Positions 45,272 to 56,012 of a stretch of DNA of 64,000 bases are shown here, piece by piece (the first letter of the stretch is position 1; each line of letters starts with the position of its first letter). Below the pieces are notes generated by a model. The model worked only from the letters and a program-made list of their open reading frames with translations. It had not been told where the DNA came from and did not search any database. The stretch covers positions 171,502-235,501 of the forward strand of contig JAJXWA010000002.1 in NCBI GenBank assembly GCA_021781795.1, written 5' to 3'. The stretch is from Acidobacteriota bacterium (GTDB taxonomy: Bacteria > Acidobacteriota > Terriglobia > Terriglobales > Acidobacteriaceae). Made by a program: the position numbers and the translations under genes.

Positions 45272-45781
45272 ATGAGCATTCTAATGGTCACTGGCATTGA
45301 GGGCGCGCGCAATTGCGCCGATGTCGTAGCGAAGAATCTGGATATGCCAGTAGAGACAGCCGAGGGCCGCAGGTCCGCGCTCTCTGCCCTGCGCCGCAGG
45401 GAATTCACGGCCGTGGTTGTAGACGAGAGCCTCGCGGAGTGCGATCCGGCAGCCGCGGATGCCATCTGGGCGAATGCCGGTCTGGCGATACCGGTCCAGA
45501 TCAACTTCGCGATCTCAGGCGCTGCTCGACTCATCCGCGAGGTGCGCGCCGCCCTGCATCGCCGCGAGCGCGAGCAATCTCTCGCCCACCGCGCCGCCGC
45601 AGCCGCGATCGACACCGAACTCAAGGCAACGTTGGCCGGCCTGCTGCTGCAGTCTGAGCTTGCCCTCGCGGCCAATCTCTCCGCACCCGCAGCGGACCGC
45701 ATCCGCGTGGTCGCCGATCTCGCTACGCATCTGCGCACCCAGCTTGAAGCCACGGATACCATGCAGGAGGCGCGCACATAG
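45272..45781 (+). CDS. Small degenerate receiver-like protein with a C-terminal helical hairpin
   Basis: The function is not recognised. The 169-residue product starts like a receiver (ILMVTGIEGARNC...) but lacks the acidic pair. An Asp is present in AVVVDESLAE, while the conserved Lys is replaced. From about 95 to 160 it is predicted all-helical (REREQSLAHRAAAAAIDTELKATLAGLLLQSELALAANL) and resembles a DHp-like two-helix hairpin without a clear phospho-His. AAGGAG precedes the ATG. It follows the NtrC-type gene by 118 bases in the same direction and may be a partner of that system. Confidence 0.65.
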   Translation: MSILMVTGIEGARNCADVVAKNLDMPVETAEGRRSALSALRRREFTAVVVDESLAECDPAAADAIWANAGLAIPVQINFAISGAARLIREVRAALHRREREQSLAHRAAAAAIDTELKATLAGLLLQSELALAANLSAPAADRIRVVADLATHLRTQLEATDTMQEART

Positions 45782-45929
45782 CCATTGTGCGCCTAATGCT
45801 TGCTCTGCCGGCATTCTGATCATCTCGCTCCTTCTTTCTCCTCCAACTGCACACTTTGGCCGGGGCGGTTGCTCCGGCCGCTTTTTGCTGTACGGTCACG
45901 CGGCTCAAGATGCCTTACTCTGGAAGCAG

Positions 45930-46793
45930 ATGAAAGAGACTGCCGTCCTTCTGATCGACTGCCCCGACCGCAAGGGCCTCGTTGCCCGCGTCGCGTCGCT
46001 GCTCTTTGAACGCGGGGCCAACATCCTCCACGCCGACCAGCATCAGGATCATGAGCTTGGGCTCTTCTTCATGCGCGTTGAGTTTGCGCTCAATGGCAGC
46101 GATGGCCGGGCCTTCGATCTCCAGGGATTCGAGGCAGCCTTCGCACCGCTAGCCCAGCAGCTCGCCATGCACTGGAATCTCGTCTCTACCCGGCAGCGCC
46201 AGCGCGTCGCCCTTTTCTGCTCCCAGTACCTGCACTGCATGGCCGATCTCTTGCATCGCTGGCACACCGGCGAGCTCGCCGGCGAAATTCCCCTTATCAT
46301 CTCCAACCACCGGAGCGTCGAGCCGCTGGCCGCCTTCTATGGCATCCCCTTCGAGCACATTCCCCTGACCGCCGCGACTCGCGCCGAGGCTGAAGCCCGT
46401 CAGCTCGACCTTCTCGCCCGCCACGGAATCGACCTCGTCGTTCTCGCACGCTACATGCAGATTCTCTCGCCCGCCTTTGTCGCGCGCTATCCGGCCGCCA
46501 TCATCAACGTCCACCACTCCTTCCTGCCTGCCTTCACGGGCGCGCGACCTTATCACGCAGCGCATGCGCGCGGCGTCAAGCTCATCGGAGCCACTAGCCA
46601 CTACGTAACCGAGGTCCTCGATGACGGTCCCATCATCGAGCAGGATGTGGCCCGGATCTCGCACCGCGACCAGGTCGAAGATCTCGTCGCCCGCGGACGC
46701 GACCTCGAGCGCGTCGTGCTCGCTCGTGCCGTGCGCTGGCATCTCGACCGCCGCATCCTCTGTTACGGCAACAAGACCGTCGTCTTCGATTAG
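45930..46793 (+). CDS. purU: Formyltetrahydrofolate deformylase PurU
   Basis: Hydrolyses 10-formyl-THF to formate and THF, balancing one-carbon pools and providing formate for purine synthesis. The 287-residue protein has an N-terminal ACT domain (TAVLLIDCPDRKGLVARVASLL). The formyltransferase-like catalytic domain follows with LIISNHRS, ARYMQILSPAFV, NVHHSFLPAF (Asn/His) and GATSHYVTEVLDDGPII (catalytic Asp). The ATG at 45930 has GGAAG close upstream. Length is normal. Confidence 0.95.
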   Translation: MKETAVLLIDCPDRKGLVARVASLLFERGANILHADQHQDHELGLFFMRVEFALNGSDGRAFDLQGFEAAFAPLAQQLAMHWNLVSTRQRQRVALFCSQYLHCMADLLHRWHTGELAGEIPLIISNHRSVEPLAAFYGIPFEHIPLTAATRAEAEARQLDLLARHGIDLVVLARYMQILSPAFVARYPAAIINVHHSFLPAFTGARPYHAAHARGVKLIGATSHYVTEVLDDGPIIEQDVARISHRDQVEDLVARGRDLERVVLARAVRWHLDRRILCYGNKTVVFD

Positions 46794-46887
46794 GCCGCGT
46801 CTCTTTCTCACCTGAAGCGGCAAGGGCCGGATGTACGGCCTTACGCTTACCCGTCGAGGTCTCTACACTGGATGCAGGGATCTGGCG

Positions 46888-47016
46888 ATGGCTGACGGAC
46901 GCGAGGAGCGCGAGGAACAGGAATGGCGGCGCGAGTTGGAAGAACGCCAAGACCGTGAGGACCGGCTCGATCGCGCCCCCCAAGACCCATGGGAGCCGGA
47001 ACGAGACGAATCCTAG
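46888..47016 (+). CDS. Small highly charged hypothetical protein
   Basis: A possible 42-residue protein (MADGREEREEQEWRRELEERQ followed by DREDRLDRAPQDPW and an acidic end) rich in Glu, Arg and Asp and predicted to form one charged helix. AGGGATC precedes the ATG. It lies between purU and clpC, just before the shared hairpin, and a small imperfect hairpin (46822-46842) separates it from purU. No family is recognised, and it may be non-coding. Confidence 0.35.
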   Translation: MADGREEREEQEWRRELEERQDREDRLDRAPQDPWEPERDES

Positions 47017-47023
47017 CGGGCTA

Positions 47024-47048
47024 AAAGAAACCCCCGGCATGCCGGGGG
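47024..47048 (-). terminator. Rho-independent terminator of clpC
   Basis: A perfect palindrome CCCCCGGCATGCCGGGGG (47031-47048) is followed on the minus strand by TTTCTTTTA, giving a stable stem and U tract 24 bases after the clpC stop. On the plus strand it is followed by CTCTCATCTT, so it is weaker in that direction. Confidence 0.88.
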
Positions 47049-47071
47049 CTCTCATCTTGCTTGCAGCCAGG

Positions 47072-49537
<2,466 letters not shown>

Positions 49538-49869
49538 GATGTTCTCCCTTTGCTTTCAGGCTCTCGGTTGGGAGTAGCTGTCCGCTGCCTTGCCGGCCTC
49601 AGCCCAACCCGCTCGCGCCCTTCTCTTCACTTGCGCCGCCGAAGGCCCCTATGGAATCCGTGCCCACCTTCGAACAGCCCTTTGGGATGGTTGCGGCTGG
49701 TTGTCCGCTTCGCGTCCCCGGTCAGCTCAACTCACCAGAAACTCCCACCCTCCGCTCGCTGGTCCGGATGGAACTTGCGCTCCAGTTTCCCAGACCTGTT
49801 ACTTCTTCAGACTCAAAAACCATCCGGCTTGATGCACTTTCGTACTATCAACCGTAGTAAGACTCCGCT
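49538..49869. other. Intergenic region upstream of clpC
   Basis: About 330 bases without a supported gene. It holds the clpC ribosome site and presumably its promoter, but no CIRCE or CtsR-like repeat and no good -35/-10 pair was recognised. Confidence 0.45.
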
Positions 49870-50634
49870 TCAGGATGCACCCCCCAAAGCAGTCAGCCGC
49901 CCGTGCTCCAGGCGCAGAGTCCGCGCACAGCGCGCGGCCAGATCCAGATTGTGCGTCACCACGATCGACGTGAGACCGTGTGTGACGTGCAGCCGCTGCA
50001 GCAGATCGAAGATGCGCCTGGCTGTCGCTTCGTCCAGGTCGCCGGTGGGTTCATCCGCAAGCAGGAGCCTTGGCCCACCCACCAGTGCGCGCGCCAGCGC
50101 AATCCGCTGCTGCTCGCCACCGGAGAGCTCGCCCGGCCGATGCTCGCTTCGCTCTTCCAGACCCACCTCCTGCATCCATTTAGATGCCGTGGCCAATGCC
50201 GTGCGTCGATCCTGCCCGCGCGCCAGCAATGGCATTGCAACGTTTTCCAGTGCCGTGAACTCCGGCAGCAAATAATGAAACTGCCAGACATAGCCGATGG
50301 TGCTGTTGCGAAAGGCTGCCGCCTGCCGCTGACTCAACTCAGCCACATTGGTTGAGGCGCAGTGTACCGTCCCTGCCGTAGGGGCATCAAGAGCGCCCAA
50401 AATGTGCAAAAGTGTGCTCTTTCCCGCGCCGGACTGGCCCACGATAGCCACCAGTTCCCCCGGATAGACATCCAGATCGAGTCCGTGAAAGAGCGTGAGA
50501 CTGCCGCGCGCGGTCGAATAGGTCTTCTCCAGCCCGCGCACCTGAATGATTGAGGTCCCTTCCGGCGCACGTGCATCGGGGTTCCGCAGGTCGCGGGAAA
50601 CCGGATTAGCAGCCGCTGCAGGGGCCTGTTTCAT
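49870..50634 (-). CDS. lolD: LolD-type lipoprotein-releasing ABC transporter ATPase
   Basis: ABC ATPase of the MacB/LolD group that powers release of lipoproteins from the inner membrane to LolA. The 254-residue protein has Walker A GQSGAGKSTLLH, a LolD-like Q-loop YVWQFHYLLPEFTALENVAMPLL, the signature LSGGEQQRIALARAL, Walker B LLLADEPTGDLD and the H-loop VVTHN. Two in-frame ATGs at 50632-50634 and 50641-50643 are both possible starts. No LolC/E permease is adjacent, so it must act with a subunit encoded elsewhere, or serve another MacB-like exporter. Confidence 0.88.
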   Translation of the reverse strand: MKQAPAAAANPVSRDLRNPDARAPEGTSIIQVRGLEKTYSTARGSLTLFHGLDLDVYPGELVAIVGQSGAGKSTLLHILGALDAPTAGTVHCASTNVAELSQRQAAAFRNSTIGYVWQFHYLLPEFTALENVAMPLLARGQDRRTALATASKWMQEVGLEERSEHRPGELSGGEQQRIALARALVGGPRLLLADEPTGDLDEATARRIFDLLQRLHVTHGLTSIVVTHNLDLAARCARTLRLEHGRLTALGGAS

Positions 50635-50726
50635 TCGATACATCCATTCTATCGTGGGAACGCAAAATACCATGCAAAAGTCGCATCTGGCCTAACTTGC
50701 TTTTGATGGAGCAGCTTAGCAAGAGG

Positions 50727-51938
50727 TCAGTGGGCCTTAGGGCTTGACAACAAAATCGCCGCCGGGTTGAGGCGTGCAATTCTGCCCTGTGGACCAACGA
50801 CGAAGGGCAGCGAGAGCGCGTTCCAGTTGCCGTTGTCGAGCGGCTGCCAGATGCGGCCGTCGTCGCGCGAGATGTCTGAGCCGTTGGTGCCGACAGTGAT
50901 CCACGCCTTCAGTGATTCCGACCACTGGACGGCGGAACGGTAGCCGTGCGGCGGGGTGGTGGAGGCGGTCCAATGAAGACCTCCATCTGAAGACCATGCC
51001 GCAGTGCCAGAAGGGTCATACGGCTTTGAGTAATCTCCGCCAACGGCAACAAGTACGTCGCCAGCACGCGTAGCTCGTTCAATGTAATTCAATCGGTCCT
51101 CTACTGCGACGGAATCCGGCCCGAGGCGCGCAGCAACGGAGAACGCTCCTGCCGATGGACCGTGCTTCATCGGAATATCCCCACCCACAAATCGAAAGAA
51201 TACGTAGGGGTCATGCCTTACGTGCAATTCGAGAGTTCGGCTACGGCTGGTTGATCCGCCGGTGACAAATAATGTGCCTCCGCGAATCAGAACCATCGCG
51301 GAATTGCTTGCGGCAAAGATGGACTCCCCAATCTTTGCCGAAGCGGCCTCCGGATGAGAACGCGAATCTTCGGCCCAAGTTTTGCCGTAATCGTAGGTCC
51401 AGAACTCTGGAAATTTGTTGTTCACGGGGTCACCAATCAGATGCCCGATTCGACCCTTGTCCCTGCCTGATGCATACAGGAACTGCAGACAATCCCAGAA
51501 GCCATCCTTGTCCTCGTTCTTCGCGACCAGCTTCCACGTCCTGCACCCATCCGCGGTCTTGTACAACCGGCTCTTGTCGCCCGGCCCACTTGCCATCACG
51601 ATCGCTGTCTGAGCAGCCCACGCCTGCACGCCCCGAAAGTCCAGCGTCCCTCCATCCTTGTCGGCGTCGGGCGTGGCGCAGCGGGTCCAGTGCTGGCCAC
51701 CGTCCACGGTTCGCAGCACGGTCCCACCAGTTCCGCTGGCCCATGCCACGTTGCCATCCACCGAATCAATTCCCCGCAGTCCCGCCGTCGTGCCCGAGTC
51801 CTGCATCTGCCACATACGGCCTCCTGCAGCATTTACGGAAGCATGACTCTGACCTGCCACTAGTTGCGTGGTCACGGCAATCCGCAGGAACGGCGCGAGG
51901 AGAACCACGGTCAAACACCGGCAACCCACAGTGAACAT
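50727..51938 (-). CDS. Exported BNR/Ycf48-like beta-propeller protein
   Basis: The 403-residue protein has an N-terminal hydrophobic export signal (MFTVGCRCLTVVLLAPFLR). It then has sialidase-type Asp-box (BNR) repeats such as TVDGGQHWTR, TADGCRTWKL and SSDGGLHWTA, spaced as in propellers of the Ycf48/sialidase type, with the opening MQDSGTTAGLRGIDSVDGNVAWASG typical of that group. No catalytic sialidase residues are apparent, so binding or assembly roles are more likely. The ATG at 51936-51938 starts the signal; a longer in-frame N-terminus overlaps the divergent gene and is unlikely. It is divergent from the next gene by about 100 bases. Confidence 0.75.
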   Translation of the reverse strand: MFTVGCRCLTVVLLAPFLRIAVTTQLVAGQSHASVNAAGGRMWQMQDSGTTAGLRGIDSVDGNVAWASGTGGTVLRTVDGGQHWTRCATPDADKDGGTLDFRGVQAWAAQTAIVMASGPGDKSRLYKTADGCRTWKLVAKNEDKDGFWDCLQFLYASGRDKGRIGHLIGDPVNNKFPEFWTYDYGKTWAEDSRSHPEAASAKIGESIFAASNSAMVLIRGGTLFVTGGSTSRSRTLELHVRHDPYVFFRFVGGDIPMKHGPSAGAFSVAARLGPDSVAVEDRLNYIERATRAGDVLVAVGGDYSKPYDPSGTAAWSSDGGLHWTASTTPPHGYRSAVQWSESLKAWITVGTNGSDISRDDGRIWQPLDNGNWNALSLPFVVGPQGRIARLNPAAILLSSPKAH

Positions 51939-52002
51939 GACCGGAAGTATAGACGGCCCATCAGGACGTCGCACATGGTGAAGTGCCGTGTCGGCGGTCC
52001 CG

Positions 52003-52030
52003 TTGCGGAAGAAGAAAATCCCTGTAAGAA
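52003..52030 (+). promoter_or_regulatory. Promoter candidate for the exported protein at 52042
   Basis: TTGCGG (52003-52008), a 16-nt spacer and TAAGAA (52025-52030) would start transcription near 52037, only a few bases before the GTG at 52042. The match is moderate. Confidence 0.35.
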
Positions 52031-52041
52031 TAGTTTTACCG

Positions 52042-52884
52042 GTGAAATTCCTGCGATCCATCCCCGTTCTGGGGCTAGCCACAGCCCTGCTTACCGGCGT
52101 GTGCTCCGCACAGGAGATGCCGTCACGCTATGACCTGTTCCGCAGCGACAACGCCACGATGGCCGCGTTGCAGCCCTCGTGGATGGGCCCGCTCATTCAG
52201 TCGGACGCGCGCATCTCACAGGCTGTCCGCGTCTCTGTCTCCAAATCGACATGGCCCAACGCGCAGACCATCAGCTACGGCAACAACCACGGCATCAGCA
52301 TGCTGGCGGGCACCCATCTCCAGGTTGATCTGGACCCGCCTTCGTTCTTCCGCAACCACTCAGCCACGTTGCACGACGGCTTCGGAAACGCCGGCACGCA
52401 GGCAAAGTGGCGCATCGCCTCGGGCAATGCCGAGCACGGTAACTTCGCCGTCTCAGCATTGCTCTATCACGCATTTGCGCCGCGCGTGTACCAGAACCAG
52501 TTCCTCACTTCCTTTTATGTGCCGGCCGTGGCCGTGGGCAAAGGCTTCGGACGCTTCGCCGCTCTCTCCACCATCGGCGGCATCCTGCCCACAAGCAAGA
52601 TCGCGCAGCAGGGCCGCGGCATCGAGTGGAACATAACCGCGCAGGTGCATCCAACGCCGAAGCTCTGGTTCGACATCGAGAACAACGCGCTCTTCAACTA
52701 TGCTGGGCCGTTCGACGGCAAGACGCAGAACTTTCTGACGCCGGCCGCCTTTTACATGGTCAAGCGAAAAGACTGGGGACCCGCGCATTCCGTGGTCGTC
52801 TTCGATGGCGGAATGCAGATTGCCACCTCGGGCTTCTACTTCTACAACCACAACCTGGTCACCGAGATGCGCGTGCTGTTCTAA
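52042..52884 (+). CDS. Exported protein of unknown function, possible outer-membrane barrel
   Basis: No family is recognised. From the GTG at 52042 the 280-residue product has a clean signal peptide (MKFLRSIPVLGLATALLTGVCSAQ); a GTG 18 codons upstream would add a basic stretch before it. The mature part alternates hydrophobic and polar residues with many aromatic positions (FFRNHSATLHDGFGNAGTQAKW, LTPAAFYMVKRKDW) and ends in TEMRVLF, an aromatic C-terminus consistent with a beta-barrel. It converges with guanine deaminase, only four bases apart. Confidence 0.6.
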   Translation: MKFLRSIPVLGLATALLTGVCSAQEMPSRYDLFRSDNATMAALQPSWMGPLIQSDARISQAVRVSVSKSTWPNAQTISYGNNHGISMLAGTHLQVDLDPPSFFRNHSATLHDGFGNAGTQAKWRIASGNAEHGNFAVSALLYHAFAPRVYQNQFLTSFYVPAVAVGKGFGRFAALSTIGGILPTSKIAQQGRGIEWNITAQVHPTPKLWFDIENNALFNYAGPFDGKTQNFLTPAAFYMVKRKDWGPAHSVVVFDGGMQIATSGFYFYNHNLVTEMRVLF

Positions 52885-52888
52885 GAGA

Positions 52889-53359
52889 TCAGTAGGCGAC
52901 TTTCTTATCCGACGCAATCCACGCGGCAAAGCTGGCCCAGGCCTCATCCTGCAGCAACTGCCCCATGGGCATCCTGCGCTGCGCAGAGTTCTTGCGGATC
53001 TCATCGTAGAGAAAAACATCGTCAAAGCCAGCGCGCGCGGCGTCGGCTGCGCTGCTGCCATAGAACACCTCATCCAGCCGAGCCCAGTACGATGCCGCAA
53101 GGCACATGGGGCAGGGCTCGCAACTGGTATAGAGTGTGCAACCGGTCAGCGTAAATGCGCCCAGCGCCCGGCAGGCCGCGCGAATCGCATTGACTTCGCC
53201 GTGCGCGGTTGGGTCGTTTGTTGCAGTGACGGTGTTGACGCCTTCACCGACGATGACGCCGTCGCGCACAATCACCGCCGCAAAGGGCCCGCCCTGGCCC
53301 GTGCGCACGTTCTCCGTGGCAAGCGCAATCGCTCTGCGGAGAAACTCCGGATTCGGCAT
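52889..53359 (-). CDS. guaD: Guanine deaminase (CDA-fold, GuaD type)
   Basis: Cytoplasmic zinc hydrolase converting guanine to xanthine. The 156-residue protein is the same length as B. subtilis GuaD and has its ligand spacing: H53-A-E55 context in TAHGEVNAIR, and C83 and C86 in TSCEPCPMC. Its segment FYGSSAADAARAGFDD and C-terminal Lys/Tyr end also fit the domain-swapped GuaD group. The start ATG at 53357-53359 is chosen on family length; 20 further in-frame codons upstream are open. It heads a set of minus-strand genes for nucleobase and molybdenum-cofactor metabolism. Confidence 0.88.
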   Translation of the reverse strand: MPNPEFLRRAIALATENVRTGQGGPFAAVIVRDGVIVGEGVNTVTATNDPTAHGEVNAIRAACRALGAFTLTGCTLYTSCEPCPMCLAASYWARLDEVFYGSSAADAARAGFDDVFLYDEIRKNSAQRRMPMGQLLQDEAWASFAAWIASDKKVAY

Positions 53360-53451
53360 GGGCCGCGGCTTGGCTTGCAGAGGGCCTCCTGACGCAAACG
53401 CAGACCCAGTATGGCACAAGGGTTCGTGCGCGAAGGACCAAGAACAGGCAC

Positions 53452-54054
53452 TCAGAGGAGCCGCTGCTTGTCCTCCGGGCGATCGATGTCGATTTCGCCC
53501 AGCGGGAAAGGGACGAGCATTAGCTTGTCGCTCTCTTCATCGAGAACGACTCGTGCCCCCTTGTCGCCTCGCAGCGAGCACAGCCGTACATACAGGTCAC
53601 GCGAAAAAACCGCGGGCGTCCCCACCGCGTCACTGTAACTGGACGCGACGATGCGCTCCGCATGATGCGCGCGAAATTGGTCGAGAAGGGTGATCAGATG
53701 AGCAGAGGTCAGGTACGGCTGGTCGCAGGTCATCAGCAGTGCACCGTCTGAGCGCGGGGATTGTGTCTCCAATGCTTCCAGGCCCGCGCGCAGAGAACTC
53801 GCAATTCCTTCGACCCAGTTTGGGTTGAAGACCGGAACCGCCGGTGTCAGATCGACCGCCTCGCGAATGCGCGCCCAATGCGCACCGACCACTGCGAGAA
53901 TCGGATACGTTCCAGCGTCCGCGGCCAGACGAATCGATCGCGCGAGCAATGTCTCTCCGTGAAATCGCAGCAACTGCTTCGGCTCGCCAAGGCGGCTGCT
54001 CTCTCCCGCTGCCAGAATAATCGCTACGACGGACATTTCCTTCAGGATGCTCAT
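53452..54054 (-). CDS. mocA: Molybdenum cofactor cytidylyltransferase-like protein (MocA)
   Basis: NTP-transferase fold protein of the MobA/MocA group. The 200-residue product has the nucleotide loop LAAGESSRLGEPKQLL, GWAD-like VGAHWARI, NPNWVEGIASSLRAGLEAL, the metal-binding CDQPYLTSAHL, and GTPAVFSRDLY. MocA attaches CMP to Mo-molybdopterin to make the dinucleotide cofactor used by PaoC and xanthine-dehydrogenase-like enzymes, which are encoded 4 kb away. Three possible starts (TTG 54060, ATG 54054, ATG 54036) exist; the middle one has GGATTGG ahead. Confidence 0.88.
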   Translation of the reverse strand: MSILKEMSVVAIILAAGESSRLGEPKQLLRFHGETLLARSIRLAADAGTYPILAVVGAHWARIREAVDLTPAVPVFNPNWVEGIASSLRAGLEALETQSPRSDGALLMTCDQPYLTSAHLITLLDQFRAHHAERIVASSYSDAVGTPAVFSRDLYVRLCSLRGDKGARVVLDEESDKLMLVPFPLGEIDIDRPEDKQRLL

Positions 54055-54115
54055 CGCCAATCCGTTTCGTTCGCAGCACCGCGGCTCATCTGCGAGGTGA
54101 CGGCGTTCCGCTCCG

Positions 54116-54910
54116 TCAGATCTGCGAGCAATCGAGCGGGCTCAGGACAAGATTCGTAATGTTGTCCACAATGGGCTCGAATGCAAAGCGCGAATCCGCC
54201 GAAAGCTTCTTCCATGCCGGGTCGTTGCGAAACACATCCCACTTCGACTCAAGTTCAGCCATGTCCGTGAAGGCGAGCATATAAGTTAGGTTCGGCATGC
54301 GCGGACCGACCAGCGTGTCTCCGAAGAAGACAGGCCGGAAGCCGGCGGACTTGAAGATTTCGAACTCTCCCGAGTGAAACATTTCCACTTTGCGCACGTG
54401 GTCCCGATCGCTCGGGCTCTCATAGGTGCGCAGTTGAAAGATCCGTTTACCCTTTGCCGGCACCGGGTACGGTGGGGTGAGCCTCGGCCAGCCATGAAAC
54501 GCCGCAAGCATCGACGCCTCAATCCGCTCAAACGCAGGTTCGGTAGCGGGTGCGTTCCAGAAAGGCGCGGCCGCGCGCAAAAACTCTTCATCCTCGCGAA
54601 GGCGAAGGTCCAGTTCTGCAAGACTGCCAGAAGACGGACCTGGAATGAGCAGGTAGTAGGCCGGCGTCTCCGGTCCAAAATCGAGCCGAAAGGCGCCAAT
54701 CGGTCCCGTCCCCATGCGGACGAGCGCAGGAATCAACGCAGCGCTGAAATAATCCGCCGTCAGCTTCAGTTGTGTCCCCGAGCGAAGCCCGTAGCGGCGA
54801 ATCTGGTAGAACTCCCGTCGCTGCCCGGTGCGCGTCTCAGCGCCTGCGTCCGTCGCAGCAGCAACTGCAGTGGCAGCCATCGCCCCAGTAAGAAAATGAC
54901 GGCGGTACAT
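54116..54910 (-). CDS. Tat-exported NIPSNAP-family protein
   Basis: The 264-residue protein has a Tat signal (MYRRHFLTGAMAATAVAAAT) and two NIPSNAP-like ferredoxin-fold repeats. The first is REFYQIRRYGLRSGTQLKL and the second RIFQLRTYESPSDRDHVRKVEMF. It ends with MPNLTYMLAFTDMAELESKWDVFRNDPAWK, a hallmark of the family. The biochemical role of bacterial NIPSNAP proteins is unknown. GGGAGGG precedes the ATG. It is transcribed with the cytosine deaminase gene 48 bases upstream. Confidence 0.88.
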   Translation of the reverse strand: MYRRHFLTGAMAATAVAAATDAGAETRTGQRREFYQIRRYGLRSGTQLKLTADYFSAALIPALVRMGTGPIGAFRLDFGPETPAYYLLIPGPSSGSLAELDLRLREDEEFLRAAAPFWNAPATEPAFERIEASMLAAFHGWPRLTPPYPVPAKGKRIFQLRTYESPSDRDHVRKVEMFHSGEFEIFKSAGFRPVFFGDTLVGPRMPNLTYMLAFTDMAELESKWDVFRNDPAWKKLSADSRFAFEPIVDNITNLVLSPLDCSQI

Positions 54911-54958
54911 TCGAAACCCTCCCTGCGCAAATTCGTGCAACAAAGGCATCTTACGGCA

Positions 54959-55414
54959 TCACTCTTCGCCGATGTCCTCATTCCAGATCGCAGGGTGCTC
55001 AGCGATAAAGCCCGCCAGCAGCACACGGCACTCCCTGCTATCAAGATCCACCACCTCCACGCCATTCTCGCGCAACCATACAATGCCTCCCGAAAAGGTT
55101 CGGCTCTCGCCCACAACCACCATGCCGATGCGAAACTGCCGCACCAGCCCGCTGCAATACCAGCACGGCGCAAGTGTTGTCACCATCACCAGATCGCGAT
55201 AGCTCGTCTGCCGTCCCGCACGCCGAAAGGCATCGGTCTCGGCGTGGATACTCGGATCTCCCTGCTGGACGCGCCTGTTCCTCCCTCGGCTCACGAGCCT
55301 TCCGTCGCGGGTAAACAGCGCCGCGCCAATGGGAATGCCACCCTCCGCCCTGCCCTGCCGCGCCTCGTCCAACGCAACGGTCAGCATTGCTTCATACAGC
55401 GCCTTGTCTTTCAT
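54959..55414 (-). CDS. Cytosine deaminase of the fungal (Fcy1) type
   Basis: CDA-fold zinc deaminase predicted to convert cytosine to uracil. The 151-residue protein has GGIPIGAALF, the ligands and catalytic Glu in IHAET (H57, E59), APCWYC (C84, C87), VVGESRTFSGG, and a C-terminal PAIWNEDIGEE. The last resembles the DIGE ending of yeast Fcy1, a segment that closes over the active site in that enzyme. Bacteria mostly use the unrelated amidohydrolase CodA, so this type is less usual. Start ATG follows GAGGCAGGT. It leads the NIPSNAP/MocA/GuaD run. Confidence 0.82.
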   Translation of the reverse strand: MKDKALYEAMLTVALDEARQGRAEGGIPIGAALFTRDGRLVSRGRNRRVQQGDPSIHAETDAFRRAGRQTSYRDLVMVTTLAPCWYCSGLVRQFRIGMVVVGESRTFSGGIVWLRENGVEVVDLDSRECRVLLAGFIAEHPAIWNEDIGEE

Positions 55415-55509
55415 ACCTGCCTCAATCGTTGAGGATACGGCACATCCAGCCTCGATGCTCCACCTCCGGCGCGAAGTTTCGGTCGCTCAACAGTCCTTTT
55501 CCCGTCCCC

Positions 55510-55540
55510 TTGACTTCGAGCACGCTCAAAGATGTACGGT
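55510..55540 (+). promoter_or_regulatory. MerR-type promoter/operator with a 19-bp spacer
   Basis: TTGACT (55510-55515) and TACGGT (55535-55540) are separated by 19 bp, the overlong spacer typical of MerR-controlled promoters. The interrupted palindrome CTTCGAGCA/CGCTCAAAG (55514-55531, 7 of 9 pairs) sits between them. The expected start is 55547, which is the A of an ATG. Confidence 0.8.
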
Positions 55541-55546
55541 GATTGT

Positions 55547-55984
55547 ATGCGGGATTCCGGGTACACGATTCAGGACATGGCGGAGCGGTGCGGCATGACC
55601 GCGCACACCCTGCGCTATTACGAACGCGTAGGTCTGATTCAGCCTGTGAGCCGGGCGCGCAACGGCCATCGGCGCTACTCAGAAGCCGATGCAGCGTGGC
55701 TGCACTTCCTGCACTGCATGAGGGCCACAAACATGCCCATTCGCGCCATGCAGCGCTACGCTGAGCTGCGCGAGCTCGGCGACTCCACCTCGCTCGACCG
55801 TCGCAAAATTCTCGAAGATCACCGCGCCGCCATCGCCAGCCAGATCAAAGAGCTGGAGCAGGCGCACACTCTCTTGACCCACAAAATTGCCAACTATAAG
55901 AAGATCGAGCAGCGCATCCGCATTGGCGGCCCGGTCGAAGAAGAGATTGAAGAAGTGGCCTGCGACCTCGCAACCGCAGGCTGA
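55547..55984 (+). CDS. MerR-family transcriptional regulator
   Basis: The 145-residue protein has the MerR winged helix-turn-helix ([26 protein letters not shown], about 5-30, then [15 protein letters not shown]), a dimerisation coiled coil (about 80-125, [19 protein letters not shown]) and a short acidic C-terminus with one Cys. It lacks the metal-binding Cys pattern of MerR/CueR and resembles the group that controls alcohol dehydrogenases and aldo/keto reductases. The ATG at 55547 coincides with the predicted transcription start, so the mRNA may be leaderless; an ATG at 55532 would lie inside the promoter. An aldo/keto reductase follows after 28 bases. Confidence 0.88.
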   Translation: MRDSGYTIQDMAERCGMTAHTLRYYERVGLIQPVSRARNGHRRYSEADAAWLHFLHCMRATNMPIRAMQRYAELRELGDSTSLDRRKILEDHRAAIASQIKELEQAHTLLTHKIANYKKIEQRIRIGGPVEEEIEEVACDLATAG

Positions 55985-56012
55985 CCTAAGCGCATACATC
56001 CAAGGGGATGCA

